Below the pieces are notes generated by a model that saw nothing but the letters and a program-made list of their open reading frames with translations, had not been told where the DNA came from and made no database searches. 64,000 bases of DNA from Tenodera sinensis (lineage: Eukaryota; Arthropoda; Insecta; Mantodea; Mantidae): positions 278,126,888 to 278,190,887 of the forward strand of contig CM060964.1 in NCBI GenBank assembly GCA_030765045.1, read 5' to 3'. Positions within the stretch are counted from its first letter, which is position 1. Each line of letters opens with the position of its first letter. This document shows, in pieces, positions 21,780 through 33,595 of this stretch. The position numbers were made by a program, and so were the translations under genes.

Positions 21780-24760
21780 GTATACATGCATATTACATTC
21801 AGTGTTTTCTCCACTCACTTTTACGTAACACATTCACATCTCTTTCTCTACTCAGTCTTCTATAAACAATTTTCCACAAAAACCGTGATTTTGCACCAAA
21901 AAACACTTTTATCCCCACTTTTAAAATAAGTCATACCATGTTCTGTATGTTTGAAACAGAAGTGCTATTACATTCACACTGTTTTCTCCTCTCACTTTTA
22001 GGTAACACATTCACATCTCTTTCACTACTCACTCTTCTGTAAACAATTTTCCATAAAAAGCGTGATTTTGCACCGAAAAACACTTTTATCCCCACTTTTA
22101 AAATAAGTCAAACCATGTTCTGTATGTTTGAAACAGAAGTGCTATTACATTCACACTGTCTTCTCCTCTCACTATTAGGTGATACATTCACACCTCTTTC
22201 TCTACTCACTCTTCTACAAATAAGTCATGCAATTTTCTGTATGTTTGAAATAGAGATGCTGCATATTACATTCACAGTGGTTTCTGTACTTACTGTTAGG
22301 TATCGCATTTACATCTCCTTCTCTACTCACCCTTCTATAAATAATTTTCCATAAAAAACGTGATTTTGCACCAAAAACACTTTTATCCCCACTTTTAAAA
22401 TTAGTCATACCATGTTCTGTATGTTTTAAATAGAAATGCTATTACATTTACACTGTTTTTTCCTCTCACTTTTAGGTAACACATTCACATCTCTTTCTCT
22501 ACTCACTCTTCTACAAAGAAGTCATGCAATTTTCTGTATGTTTGAAATAGAGATGTTGCATATTGCTTTCACAGCGGTTTCTCTACTCACTTTTAGGTGG
22601 CACATTCACATCTCTTTCTCTACTCAGTCTTCTATAAATAATTTTCCATAAAAACGCGATTTTGCACCAAAAAACACTTTTATCCCCACTTTTAAAATAA
22701 GTCATGCCATGTTCTGTATGTTTGAAACCGAAGTGCTATTACATTCACACTGTTTTCTCCCCTCACTTTTAGGCGATACATTCACACCTCTTTCTCTACT
22801 CACTCTTCTACAAATAAGTCATGCAATTTTCTGTATGTTTGAAATAGAGATGCTGCATATTACATTCACAGTGGTTTCTGTGCTTACTGTTAGGTATCAC
22901 ATTTACATCTCCTTCTCTACTCACCCTTCTATAAATAATTTTCCATAAAAAAACGTGATTTTGCACCAAAAATACTGTAACTTTTGGTTGGGTGTAAAGT
23001 AAAGAAGACAGATGTAGTCGAGATAAAGAAACACTTTTATTTCCGTAAACAGTAACTTGTACACTCGTTGCAACAGCAAGAAAGTCTTTTCCGATTCTCC
23101 AACAGCACGACTCCGAATTCGTAACACAAAGAACTGTTCCTTCTCCGTCGGCACAACTCTTCACATCGTCTGCCCGTCTCCGTCGGCACGACTACTCCAC
23201 GCTTCACATACGTCTGACTGACTCTTCTCACACTTTACCGCTATTTATATCTCCCAGGCACTATTCTGGAAGCTTCAGGAACGTTCACTTATTGCGGCGA
23301 GATACAAAGTAGAAGACTCCAGAAGAATCTATCCTTTTCTCTCTTTCGGCAAGCGCCCCAACAATGCGGCCATTCTCTGTCTCTTTCCTTCGGCTCCTTT
23401 GCGGTAGTGCCGACAATAATGCGATGGGTGACACTGCGGTTGTCGGCAATTAGATGCGGCGGGCGCGGTGACAATACTTTTATCCCCACTTCTAAAATTA
23501 GTCATACCATGTTCTGTATGTTTTAAATAGAAATGCTATTATATTCACACTGTTTTCTCCTTTTACTATTAGGTAACACGTTCACATCTCTTTCTCTACT
23601 CACTCTTCTACAAAGAAGTCATGCAATTTTCTGTATGTTTGAAATAGAAATGCTACATATTATATTCATACTGTTTTCTCTACTCACTCTTAGGTAACAC
23701 ATTCACATCTCTCTCTACTCACTCTTCTACAAATAAGTCATACAATTTCGTGCATGTTTGAAATAGAAATGCTGCATGTTACATTCACAGTGTTTACTCT
23801 ATTCACTTTTAGGTAACACCTTCACATGTCTTTCTCCACTGACTCTTCTACAAACAATTCATATCATCTATACAACTTGAATGTTTGTATATATCTAACT
23901 GTTAATCTCGAAAACCGCTTAACCGATCACCGCGAAATTCGGCACGTATAGGTATGTATTTTTTCATGGAGAGTTTTTATGGTAACAACTTTACTACACA
24001 ATATATTACTTTCAAATGGTTTTCTACTCGCTTTTCTTTTACGTAGCGCATTCATGTATCCTCTGTTTGCCCTTCAACGTACAATTCATATAATATTCTA
24101 GGATTGAAATATAAATGCAGCGTATTACATTCACACGATTTCCTCTACTAATTCTTCCTTTACGAGACACAATCAGTCTTCTTTCGCTATTCGCCCTTCA
24201 ACATATAATTCATACAATTTGCTATATGTTTGGAACAAATACAACGTATTACATTCATACTATTTTCTCTACTCACTTTTGTTTTACGTAACAATTCACA
24301 TGTTATTCCCTATAGTTTATCAACTTCATACATACCAAGGCCTATACATATCTTATGTTAAAGGGTGATTAAATTCCAAAACAGGTTGACCGATCGCCAT
24401 GAAAAGTGACATATCTAATTTTTTTCATGGCGAAGGTTTTTATGCAATCCATTTTACCACGCAATGTATTAGGTTCACATGGTTTTCTCTACTCCCTTTT
24501 CTTTTACCTAACATACTACTCCCTCTTCTGCAAACAATCCATACATTTTTCCATAAACTTGAAATATAAGTGCAACGTATAACATTCACACGGTTTTTCT
24601 ACTCATTTTTCTTTAGTAAAACACAAACACATTTCTTTCACTACTCCCGCTTCGACGAACAATTACGAACAATTCATAGAATTTTCTATATGTTTGAAAC
24701 ATAAATGCGTGGTACATTAACATGGCTTTATCAACCAGTTTTCTTTCTGTAGTATTTGTT
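21780..24760 (+). repeat. Tandem repeat block inside the Helitron candidate
   Basis: A module containing GTTCTGTATGTTTGAAA, a TTACATTCACA block and CATCTCTTTCTCTACTCAC recurs about a dozen times at irregular spacings of roughly 100-300 bp. Copies of CCATGTTCTGTATGTTT start near 21938, 22112, 22410, 22708 and 23507. Related ATGCAATTTTCTGTATGTTT copies are near 22226, 22527, 22820 and 23620. The scattered short frames here are shadows of the repeat. Confidence 0.75.
22976..23473 (-). repeat. Solo LTR of a different retrotransposon
   Basis: The 498-bp GC-richer block has TG...CA ends and is flanked by ATAC (22972-22975 and 23474-23477). Neighbouring repeat units read straight through CACCAAAAAACACTTTTATC, proving an insertion here. 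On the minus strand it has a TATA box (GATATAAATAG near 23244) and AATAAA near 23045, in promoter-to-polyA order, so I orient it minus. No internal region remains, so it arose by LTR-LTR recombination. It is unrelated to the gypsy LTR at 804. Confidence 0.75.
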
Positions 24761-24962
24761 ATTCTTCAACATTGCTTTTGCTTAGTGTTGCTCCGGTGTT
24801 TTAATAAAGAATAAAGAAATAGTTAAAAAAGTAAAGTAATCACAATTGATGTCAGGAGTGCGCCGAAAAGCATGATATGGAACAGTTGATGAAATAAATG
24901 TTAGCCAAGATGGACATAATGGGAAGTGAAATGAATTCCAGAATGCGGCAGAGGAAACAAAT

Positions 24963-25240
24963 ATGAAAACAGAATTGGAAAAATGTAAACTGCGGAATAG
25001 AAAATATAGGAACAAAATTGGACAAAATGGAAACAAAAATGGAAGGCAAATTGAAAATGTAAACTCCGAAACAGAAAAGATGAAGACGGCAATGTGTAAT
25101 ATGAAGATAGATCTATCGGAGAATACTAACGAGCGACTGTCCAGAGTAAAGGAAGATGAAAGAACTGGACGGAAAGACGAAGGACCTTGGCGAATGTGTT
25201 AACGGCCTGGAGTCAATCGCAGCAGCAAAGAACTGAACTC
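24963..25240 (+). pseudogene. Possible Gag-like coiled-coil fragment
   Basis: The frame is dominated by Met-, Glu- and Lys-rich heptads (KTELEKCKLRNRK, ETEKMKTAMCNMK). It runs about 80 codons to a stop; a shifted frame continues with VNGLESIAAAKN. The composition resembles the coiled-coil Gag N-terminus of LTR elements, though not the Gag at 1784 specifically. It lies inside the Helitron candidate and may be captured sequence. Weak assignment. Confidence 0.25.
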
Positions 25241-25848
25241 CATAATGGAACAATTGCTCGACGAAAGCGTCAAACTGGGTGGATATCTATGGGGGAGGCC
25301 TGCGTTCAGCATTAGACGTTTTACAGCTGAAATGATGGTGTTTATGAAATATTTGTATCTTGGAAATGACTCCTCACAATTGCGACTAAAATTGTTATTT
25401 AGTCAACGTTTTGACTTTCAGTTTATCTAAATAAGTATCTTATCCCACAAAAAAGATTTCACAAAAACAGAGGCGAAAAACGCCGAGCGAAGCTCGGTCG
25501 CCCAGGTACTAAAGAAGATATACACCAGGAGAGCACAAAAATTTCAAAACGTCTACATGGTGTTTTGCCTGTCTGCATCCTCGGTGCTCGTTGCTGTCTG
25601 CTGCTATCATAGAAAGGTGTGGATGAAACTATATAACATTTTTAAAACTACTCATAGGAGCTCTGAGAAACCTTTCTCTGCTAATGGTGCACCATACACC
25701 ATTTTTTTCGTCATGAATGGGTACTTCATGAACAATTTTAGCTTCAGAGTTATAAGGTCAATGGTTTTTTAATCAACAGTTTACGCCTTACATGAATGCA
25801 ATTTTGCCCATGTGTTTAGAATGTTAAGAGACAGGGAGCATGATTTTC

Positions 25849-26175
25849 CCTTCTTTTTAACAAGACTGCAACAGCACAGACGGCCAATCTTTCCATGGGA
25901 ACAATTGAAAGTGTGTTTCAGGCCAGAATTATTAGTAGAGATTTGTGGCCCCCTCGGTCCACCATCCTAACCCGTTGCGATTGCAATCTCTGGGGTAACT
26001 TAAAACTTAAAGTGTACAAGACAAACCTACACCCTGGAAGAATTAAATCAAAATATCTGCCAGAAAATCGCCAGCCTTTCTCAATGTGAAATATGCAAAG
26101 TGATGGATAGTTTCTTAAAGAGGTGCCAAAAATGTATGGACAATGGTAGTCAGTTTCAGCATCTCCTTTCATTAA
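25849..26175 (+). pseudogene. Tc1/mariner-superfamily transposase, C-terminal fragment
   Basis: The plus strand encodes FNKTATAQTANLSMGTIES, then RIISRDLWPPRST and CDCNLWGNLKLKVYKTN. This resembles the QQDGA-HTA, PPRSPDLTPCDFFLWG and LK-VY-TNP blocks at the end of DDE transposases of this superfamily. A frame change follows, then EICKVMDSFLKRCQKC, matching the terminal helix region. The N-terminal two thirds are absent. A separate fragment of a similar protein lies at 57240-57640. Confidence 0.65.
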
Positions 26176-26267
26176 GTTGCTAAGTAAAGCCTTTAGAAGT
26201 AGTTTTAAAAATGTTGTATTGTTTCTCTACTTCTTTCTATGATAGTAGCAGACCTGTTAAATGCTTC

Positions 26268-26794
26268 AAATTGCACTTGCAGTGCTTATTTTGTTTTTAG
26301 TCAGAAATCAATATAAAGCCATATGAAATGTGAACATTTAATATTTAAAAATCTGATGTGTTACACTCACATGACTTTCTCTACTCTTGTACTAACCATT
26401 CTTACAAACTCTTATTTGTATATCTTCTTCATGTTAAGATTAACATTTGTAGAAATTATCTTATTACTTATTTATTTACGCCAACAAACTTACTGTTGGT
26501 GTTTTTAAACACACAAGCCATGTGTGGGCAAAGTTTGAGAGGTAGAACTGGAACTTAAAAATGCAATGCCACAACCGGGATTTGAACCACAGACCTTCCG
26601 CTTACCGGGCGGCTGCTCTACCACTGAGCTATTGTGACAAACTGCCAGAATGGTTAGTAAGAATGGTTAGTACAAGAGTAGAGAAAGTCATGTGAGTGTA
26701 ACACATCAGATTTTTAAATATTAAATGTTCACATTTCATATGGATTTATATTGATTTCTGACTAAAAACAAAATAAGCACTGCAAGTGCAATTT
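26268..26794. repeat. Palindromic duplication: 137-bp inverted arms
   Basis: 26268-26404 and 26657-26794 are reverse complements; I noticed one substitution and at most one indel. The outer arm is the start of repeat B copy 1, and the inner arm lies between two tRNA-like SINE parts facing opposite ways. The spacer is about 250 bp. Such near-identity implies a recent inverted duplication. Confidence 0.85.
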
Positions 26795-26932
26795 GGTTTG
26801 AGAATTTAATGCCATTCCGGCAGTTTGTCACAATAGCTCAGTGGTAGAGCAGCCGACCGGTAAGCGGAAGGTCTGTGGTTCAAATCCCGGTTGTGGCATT
26901 GAATTTTTAAGTTCCAGTTCTACCTCTCAAAC
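26469..26932. mobile_element. Composite of two opposed tRNA-headed SINE parts
   Basis: The insert is bounded by the 11-bp direct repeat ATCTTATTACT (26458-26468 and 26933-26943). Left part (minus strand): B box GGTTCAAATCC complement near 26580 and A box complement near 26625. Right part (plus strand, from about 26795): A box TAGCTCAGTGGTAGAGC at 26835 and B box GGTTCAAATCC at 26877. Between them is the inverted arm described at 26268-26794. It is not a functional tRNA gene: each head is embedded in SINE body sequence. Confidence 0.7.
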
Positions 26933-27523
26933 ATCTTATTACTATTTCCTTGTAGGTGCAAGGGGAATATTAGAATACAGTAGGCTTTGTGCGATAGTCA
27001 AATCTTTTAAAGCTTTGAGATTCCATTCTCTTTGCACACTTAACATATAAAAAATGAACAATGATCCTCCATTTCACAAAAGTTTTAAGTTTTCCAAACT
27101 CACACACATAACAAGGAATGTCTCCAAAATGGTTCACCCTACAAGAAAATTTATCAGGACATAAATTGTGTATTTTATCAAGATCTACATTTTTTGTACA
27201 GTATGACTTTGTCTATCTCTAATGGCTTATCAGTTATGCAAAAGTCGTCCAGAGTAAATACTACAGGGGCTATAGCCAGTAAATTCAAAATATACATTTC
27301 TTTTTTCATAGAAATATCTCAAACGTATGACATTTTAATCAAAATCGTTACAGCCATTTTCAAGAAAATCAAAATTTTTGAAACATTTTCTATGTAAAGG
27401 GTAGTTTAGAGTGGGGCTATTTTCTTCAAAATCTTTGTGTCGCATTCTTAAAACACATTAAACTTAAATACCAACTTTGGTTTTTAACCGACTTTTCGTT
27501 TCTCAGTTATGCTGTCCACAGAT

Positions 27524-27646
<123 letters not shown>

Positions 27647-27760
27647 GACACACACACCCACACACCCACATACCCACACACATAGACACACACACACATG
27701 CCAAATTTAATGCCCACATTTCAAGAAACTTGGAAACTCTCTTTCTTTTATAAACTCCTT

Positions 27761-28640
27761 AACTGTTTCTTTGAAATCTACCCTGTAAAGATGTACTAAG
27801 TGAAAAAACAAGAGATTAGATTGGCTTGCATTCAGCGAGTTCACAAGTAGCCATAAAGGCCTATTAAAATTAGACATGTCAATGGATATGTGCAGTATAG
27901 CTTAAAAAACAGATATACATGCAGTATGAGAAAACAAAAGAACAAAGCAGGTTTGACTCTTGCACTGTATACTACTTTCAGAGCACACTACACATAAGAG
28001 CATTCCTGTTGTAGATATGTGCATTGATGCAAAGCTCACAATTAATTTGGTAAATGAAAATTTGGTTATTCATGAGGTATTTGCTTCAAATCCCTAAGTC
28101 TGCAAATTTTTTCTTTTCTTTTTTTGAGCAACTGCAGTTAATTTTTCAGAGCACTAGGACTAATGTTTAGTCCATTAAAAATGAGTGAAGCACAAATAAA
28201 CTAACTCTTGAAAGCTTCCATTAGGTTATAACTGGTCTTAAAGCATGCTTATTTTAACTGGAAGATATAAATGTCAGTTTTCTTCATAATAAAAGAATAA
28301 ATATACATTATTCATTTATTTTGATTAGATGGCATATACATACCAATCCTATTTGTCATTAATATTTATTTATTTATTATTAGAGGAATTGGCAAGCTGC
28401 TCTGCAACATTCATTTTCACAAGCCTATGAAATTTCTCAATTGTTTAGTTACTTTCAATGGTAGCTTTTACATTTCAGTTACAGGAAACTGTTTAACAGG
28501 GCAACTAGGCATTTCTGTGTGCATACTTTGAAGTGTTCAAGGAAAGATTTCAAAAATGATAATAAACATAAAATAGAAAGAGCACTTATGATCTTCAGCC
28601 AAGATGTAAACAATTAGGAACATGTTCAACACATATAACC
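27761..28640. other. AT-rich non-coding stretch, nothing recognised
   Basis: No open frame of note, inverted ends or match to the other repeats in this window was seen. It contains ordinary short A and T runs only. Confidence 0.4.
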
Positions 28641-28643
28641 AGG

Positions 28644-29190
28644 AAAAAGTACGAGTCAGCTGGGAAATTTAATGTTGTACTGGCAAGTTGGCCATGGTAG
28701 CTTAGTGCTTAGAGCAGCTGCTCGATAAGCGGAAGATCTGTGGTTCAAATCCCGGCTATGGCATTGAATTTTTCAGTTTCTGATTCAACCTCTTAAACAT
28801 TGCCCACACACGACTTGTGTGTTTAAGAACTCCAGCAGTAAGCTTCTTGGCATAAATAAATAATAATTACCATCTAAAGGTTACTTAAACCCGGGACATA
28901 AAGTACTTACAGTTGTAAGTCGCCCTTGGGGTATTTATCTCCGATGTGAGACTCCCTTGTGGTTAACCGGAAAAAAGTACGAGTCAGCTGGGGAATTTAA
29001 TGTCATACTGGCAAGTTGGCCATTGTAGCTTAGTGGTTAGAGCAGCCGCTCGGTAAGCGGAAGATCCGTGGTTCAAATCCCGGCTATGGCATTGAATTTT
29101 TCAACCTCTTAAACAATGCCCACACACAGCTTGTGTGTTTAAAAACACCAGCAGTAAGCTTGTTGGCGTAAATAAATAATAATTAACATA
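28644..29190 (+). repeat. tRNA-headed SINE 1, tandem pair with 328-bp period
   Basis: AAAAAGTACGAGTCAGCTGG starts at 28644 and again at 28972. Each unit has an A-box-like TAGCTTAGTG(C/G)TTAGAGC, a B box GGTTCAAATCC, then GGCATTGAATTTTTCA. A conserved tail follows, with GCTTGTGTGTTTAA and TTGGCATAAATAAATAATAA. The part between the two heads (AAACCCGGGACATAAAGTACT and on) is present in the tandem copies on the minus strand at 55611-56190 too. Confidence 0.8.
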
Positions 29191-29819
29191 TAATGTAAAT
29201 AAAGATTGTATCTCTCCAGTAGCTAATGGAACCCGAGTTCCTCATATGACAAAGGTCATGTTAATCACTACACCACTGAGGACGTGGGCTTGTGATCTAT
29301 TATCACTCCATAAACAAATCATAATCAAATGCACTAGTCCAATCTTTCTATCATAGTTGTATTGTGCTTCTAATGGTAGTAGAAGAACATACTTTCTTAC
29401 TATGGCAGAGGCAGGCAAATACTCTACAGTGTGCTAAAGTAAACACATACAGCACAAATGACATGCATGTGAAGTTGATAGCTTCCTGCTTACATTGTGC
29501 TAATGGCTTCATTGCCAGATGCAAGGCACTAGAAAACAACATTGTAAGGAACAGGAGAACATAAAAAGGGAGTATCTTGTTTAGTTTGTATTTCTGTAAA
29601 TAGAAAGGATGGCTGACTCATGTTTATCACTCTCTTATTGAAAGTCACAGAAGAATTATATTGCATTTAGTATCTAACTAGTAATGTTGGAAGTGTTTGA
29701 CAATGACTAGCCCATTTAAAAAGCAAATCATTAGCATCAAGTGCAAATTCCCTATTGAATGGTATTACACTCTTCACAAAGACCAGTGTAGTGCTTTTAA
29801 AAAGAACAGAAATCAAAGC

Positions 29820-31320
29820 TAGAAGATCTTCATAAACAACATAATCCAGAAGGAGAAGAAATGCCCCTTTTGATCTGGTCATGTAAAATTTTCCATCCAA
29901 AATTTTCTTGGGGATGCGTTTATCCATCATTCTTGCCACGTGGCCAGTCCATCTCAATTTCCTTAGTTTTATATCTTTCCCAATATCCACCTCTTTATAT
30001 AGTTCATATATTTCTTTATTCCACCTTATTCACCATCTTCCATCCTCTTGTATTGGACAGTAGATCCTTCTCAGGATTTTACTTTCAAATGTACCTAACG
30101 TTTTCTCAGAACTGGAGGTTAATGTCCAACATTTGCATCCATATATCAGCACAGTCTTGATTAACGTTTTGAATAGTCTAATCTTAGTTTTCCTGCTTAT
30201 ATTTTTGTTTTTAAACAAATTCTGAAGTGAATAATATGTCTTGTTTGCAGCCAATATTTTAGCTTTAATTTCTTTACTTTCATCATTATTTTGATCCACC
30301 ATTGCACCCAGATATTTGAAACTGTCCACTACTTTTATCTTATCATTGCCTATCGTCCAAGCAACATTATTTCTCTTATTTTGTCTGTTTTGTATCGTTA
30401 TTTTAGTTTTTTTCTGTGTTGACTTTAAGACCTATTAATCTAACCTTGCTGTTCAACTCATTATACAGATCTATCACAGCATATTTCTTTCTTCTTATAA
30501 TGCTAATGTCATCTGCATATGCTAATAATTGTGCTAATCTATAATATATTGTGGAATTAGTATCTACATTTAGCTGTCTTATTATATATTCTAGTGTCAT
30601 TAAATAATAGTGGTGCTAATCCATCTCCTTGTTTAAGCCCTTCTCAATTTTAAAGCTATGTGTTAAACTATTCCTAATTTTAACATGTGCTGTTGTGTTT
30701 TCCATGGTAGCCTTTATTAGTCTTATTAATTTATTTAGAATTTTAAAATGTTTCAATATTTGGAACACTTTCTTGCGATTTATGCAATCATATGCTTTAT
30801 GGAAATCTATAAACATCTGGTAGATTTCTATATTGTATTCACATCTTTTCTCCAAGATTTGTCTTAGGATGATTATCTGGTCTATTGTGGATCTTCCTGC
30901 TCTAAAGCCCGCCTGGCATTCCCCAATAATGTCTTCTGCATATTGCTTAAGTCTATGCCCTATTATGCTGGTTAAGCTTGTATAACCAGTGCAGAGTAGG
31001 GATATGCCTCTGTAATTCTTACATTCCAGTTGGTCTCCTTTGTTTTTATATATGGGTGTTAGAACACTAGTCCTTCATTCTTCTGGTAGTTTTTCTTCCT
31101 CCCATATTTGCTGTATAATTGAGTAAATTTCTTCTTGTACTCTTCTTCCACTATATTTAATCAGTTCTGTTGTTATATTATCTATCCTAGGTGATTTGTT
31201 GTTATTCATCTTCTGTATGGCTATCTGTATATCTATCATGTCTGGAGGTTCTACCCTAATCTCTTCCTCCTCTTCAGTATACCTTTCTTCCTCTATATCT
31301 GTGTCCATTTGTATTTCATT
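29820..31320 (-). pseudogene. LINE reverse transcriptase remnant (RTE-like)
   Basis: On the minus strand, in order from 31308: a linker with MNNNKSPRIDNITTELIKY, then FIDFHKAYDCINRKKVF, then AYADDISIIRRKK (RT active-site YADD, near 30520). After these come KYLGAMVDQNNDESKEIKAK, LIYGCKCWTLTSSSEKTL, and near 29960 KLRWTGHVARMMDKRIPKKI. The last block, followed by a degraded end, is typical of the C-terminus of the 'endonuclease-reverse transcriptase' LINEs in insects. Four to five frames are needed, so it is dead. The endonuclease is missing. I lean to the RTE clade but cannot prove it. Confidence 0.75.
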
Positions 31321-31349
31321 TAATAGTTATTGGAAATATGTTTTTCATA

Positions 31350-32645
31350 TTTCCTTTCCCCCCAGGGGCCTACTTTGGTAGGTACGGGTCTTGGTGTACC
31401 TGGGTTCCCGGGCCACTCATCATCATCATCCCCTCACCTCCATCGGGTCTAGCCATGTTTTCATGCACTTAGTTGTAGGCTCTTCCTCTTCTAGGTTTTA
31501 TTGTTGTACCTAGGTTAAGTTGTAGAGCTATAACTCCTGTTTCACCAACAGGGATCTATCCTATCTCCGTGGTTCTTGTCCCACGGTTTTGGCACAGCTT
31601 CCAACTTGTGTGCTCTTCGGAGGCTCAGGCGTGAAGGTTGAATGGACCCTCCTCACTACCCCTTTTGTGTGAAACTAGGTGAGGGGTCATTCCATTGTCA
31701 TATGCACCCATGTAGCTCCTTAGGGGCCGGGTTCTCATGGGTATCTCAGCAGCCGCGCGTCCCTGGGGTGTACAGGGGTATCCGACGTGTTACCGGTGTC
31801 TGGGGCCCGATCTAATTAACCACAAGTCTCCTGAATCCACGCTGACTCCGTTGAGGCAGCGTGGCTTAAAATGGGGAGCCACCGGTGGTAGGGGCATAAA
31901 GTCGGGCCTGCCTTTGGTGAACATGTCACATACCGGTAAGTAGTGACAGGCGGAGGGTAACTCTTTCTGAAGTACTCCTTGAGATCGGGACTGAAGCGGG
32001 TGCTTCGGGCCGGCACAGACCGGATGGCACGCTGACGCCGACAGATCCGGAAGGGGGACCTTGCAATCGTATCTCCTCTGCGCTCAGCCCCATCAATTCC
32101 CCGGTTTTTGGTAATGCCTATAAGTGAGAAGACCCTGGCTACTCTGAGTCCGTTTTATATTAAAAAGGAAGTAGATCGCATCTGTGGCCCTGTGTAAAAT
32201 GTCACACGATGTAGGGACGGCAACTTGCTAACAGAGGTCGCTCAAGACTCCTAGACCGCAAAACTATTGAAAGCCACTCTTCTGGGTTCTTACCCCGTTA
32301 AGGTGGAGAAGCATAAGATCTTGAATAGTTATCACGGCGTGGTTTCTACACCAAGTCTGGACAACCTCTCTAACGAGGACATAGTTAACTATATTTCCGA
32401 CCAAGGTGTTATTGCTGCGTACCGTTTAATCGGTAAGGACAACTAACCATCCTTCTTACGTACGGTTTTCCTTGCGTTTGAATGTACGATCTGCCGCAAT
32501 AAACCTTCTGCGGGTATGAACGTGCAACCGTATGACCCGAACACCATGCGTTGTTTTCGCTGCCAAAAGTTCGGGCATACGCAGCAGCGATGTACCGGCA
32601 GTGGCGGTTCCTGGGTGATCGCATACTCGCAACTGCACACCCACT
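31350..32645 (+). mobile_element. 5' fragment of a GC-rich non-LTR retrotransposon
   Basis: Base composition shifts sharply to GC-rich at about 31360 and back at about 32650. The first ~700 bp are a non-coding leader (ACCCCTTTTGTGTGAAACTA, TCTCAGCAGCCGCGCG). The end encodes a LINE-type ORF1. There is no ORF2 after it. The break at 31340 is where the minus-strand LINE remnant ends, suggesting one element inserted into or beside the other. Confidence 0.55.
32265..32625 (+). pseudogene. LINE ORF1 (Gag-like) with CCHC zinc knuckle, broken
   Basis: The plus strand reads LLKATLLGSYPVKVEKHKIL, then NSYHGVVSTPSLDNLSNEDI and YISDQGVIAAYRLIGKDN before a stop. It resumes in another frame with RTVFLAFECTI, then GMNVQPYDPNTMRCFRCQKF and GHTQQRC. 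The final CX2CX4HX4C (CFRCQKFGHTQQRC) is a zinc knuckle. This arrangement, a helical domain, a VRPYIPNP-like linker and a knuckle, is the usual LINE ORF1 of the I/Jockey type. Only one of the expected knuckles remains. Confidence 0.7.
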
Positions 32646-33595
32646 AATTTTTTTCCGCGTGTGAATGTGTATAGATATGCATAGATTACCAGCCGTCACA
32701 GCATTACACGTGCTTACCGCTGCTGTATTTGCACTGCTCGTGCCTTCTCCTCACTTGTCGACTGCTGTTTTATAGAAGTACTGGCTAAATGAATGACAAA
32801 TACATCACCTGCATCTGCAAGCGTTCTTGATTCGCGCTCTTCGCTTTACGTATGCAGTGTATAAACCGCTGATGTCAGGGGTGAATAATTCCTCCCGTAC
32901 AATGCTGTGTTATTATGTCTATATGTTCCTACGTATTCTAGACTCGATTTCGGGTACTTCCAGCTATACTCCGTACCCGATTTTTGGCACACAGGCACCA
33001 CATAGAGCAGAGATTAAGCCATGAAACTCCCAGGCGCGTAAAGGTGATAGTTCCTTGTAAGTAGATAAGCAAAGAAAAAATAATATAGAAGGTAACGGAG
33101 GAGCACACAACATACCAGTAGCCGGAACTCACCCCCACACAAAGTGTCGACAGTGGTATGGAGGCTTGGGCAGCAAATGATTAGCAATTATAATGTTGTT
33201 TGTTCAGCTGCATACTGTAGTATCTACCATACAAATACTAGCTTACTCCACAGACGTCATTCTGTCAAAAGCTATTGGACTGTGATAGTCCCGCAAACTT
33301 ATATTTTTGGTCGAGTTCTGTTAATGGCGTCGCTTATGAAGTGCACATATCCTGATGACACCTTTAATTTTCAGTAACGGTCACCAGAACAGATAAGTTT
33401 ATGATAATATATAGCTACAAATGTGAAATTTAAACAAAAACTGGAATATAAATATATTTCAGTGTAATCACGTAATTTAATGACAACGAACAATTGCTGT
33501 GACATTAACAATAAATTTGCATCATGTTGATTAACTTTTCTATGTATTTTTAGTGTCATAATCATAAACAACAGCCATTTACAAAATTCAGTATT
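32646..33595. other. Non-coding stretch, nothing recognised
   Basis: Only short chance frames on both strands. I saw no terminal repeats and no match to the repeat families elsewhere in the window. Confidence 0.4.

Larger units (their letters stand above)
21513..25512 (+). mobile_element. Candidate non-autonomous Helitron
   Basis: The left end reads A/TCTTATATATTTAAACGAGC, a 5'-TC start after an A. The right end has a 6-bp hairpin, CCGAGC-GAA-GCTCGG (25483-25497), 11 bases before CTAA (25509-25512). A hairpin just before CTRR is the Helitron 3' signature. Internal passages such as AAACCGCTTAACCGATCACC resemble the bodies of insect Helitron-like repeats. No Rep-helicase is encoded. The base after CTAA is A rather than the usual T, so the exact boundary is uncertain. 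Confidence 0.4.

Noticed and set aside
26835..26900. tRNA gene with good A and B boxes
   Set aside because: The head runs into SINE body sequence, lacks a consistent acceptor stem, and the same head occurs in many copies in both orientations.
29667..29880. Possible exon of a host membrane protein on the minus strand
   Set aside because: It continues the LINE C-terminus after GHVARM in the same frame and resembles the decayed end of that LINE family.
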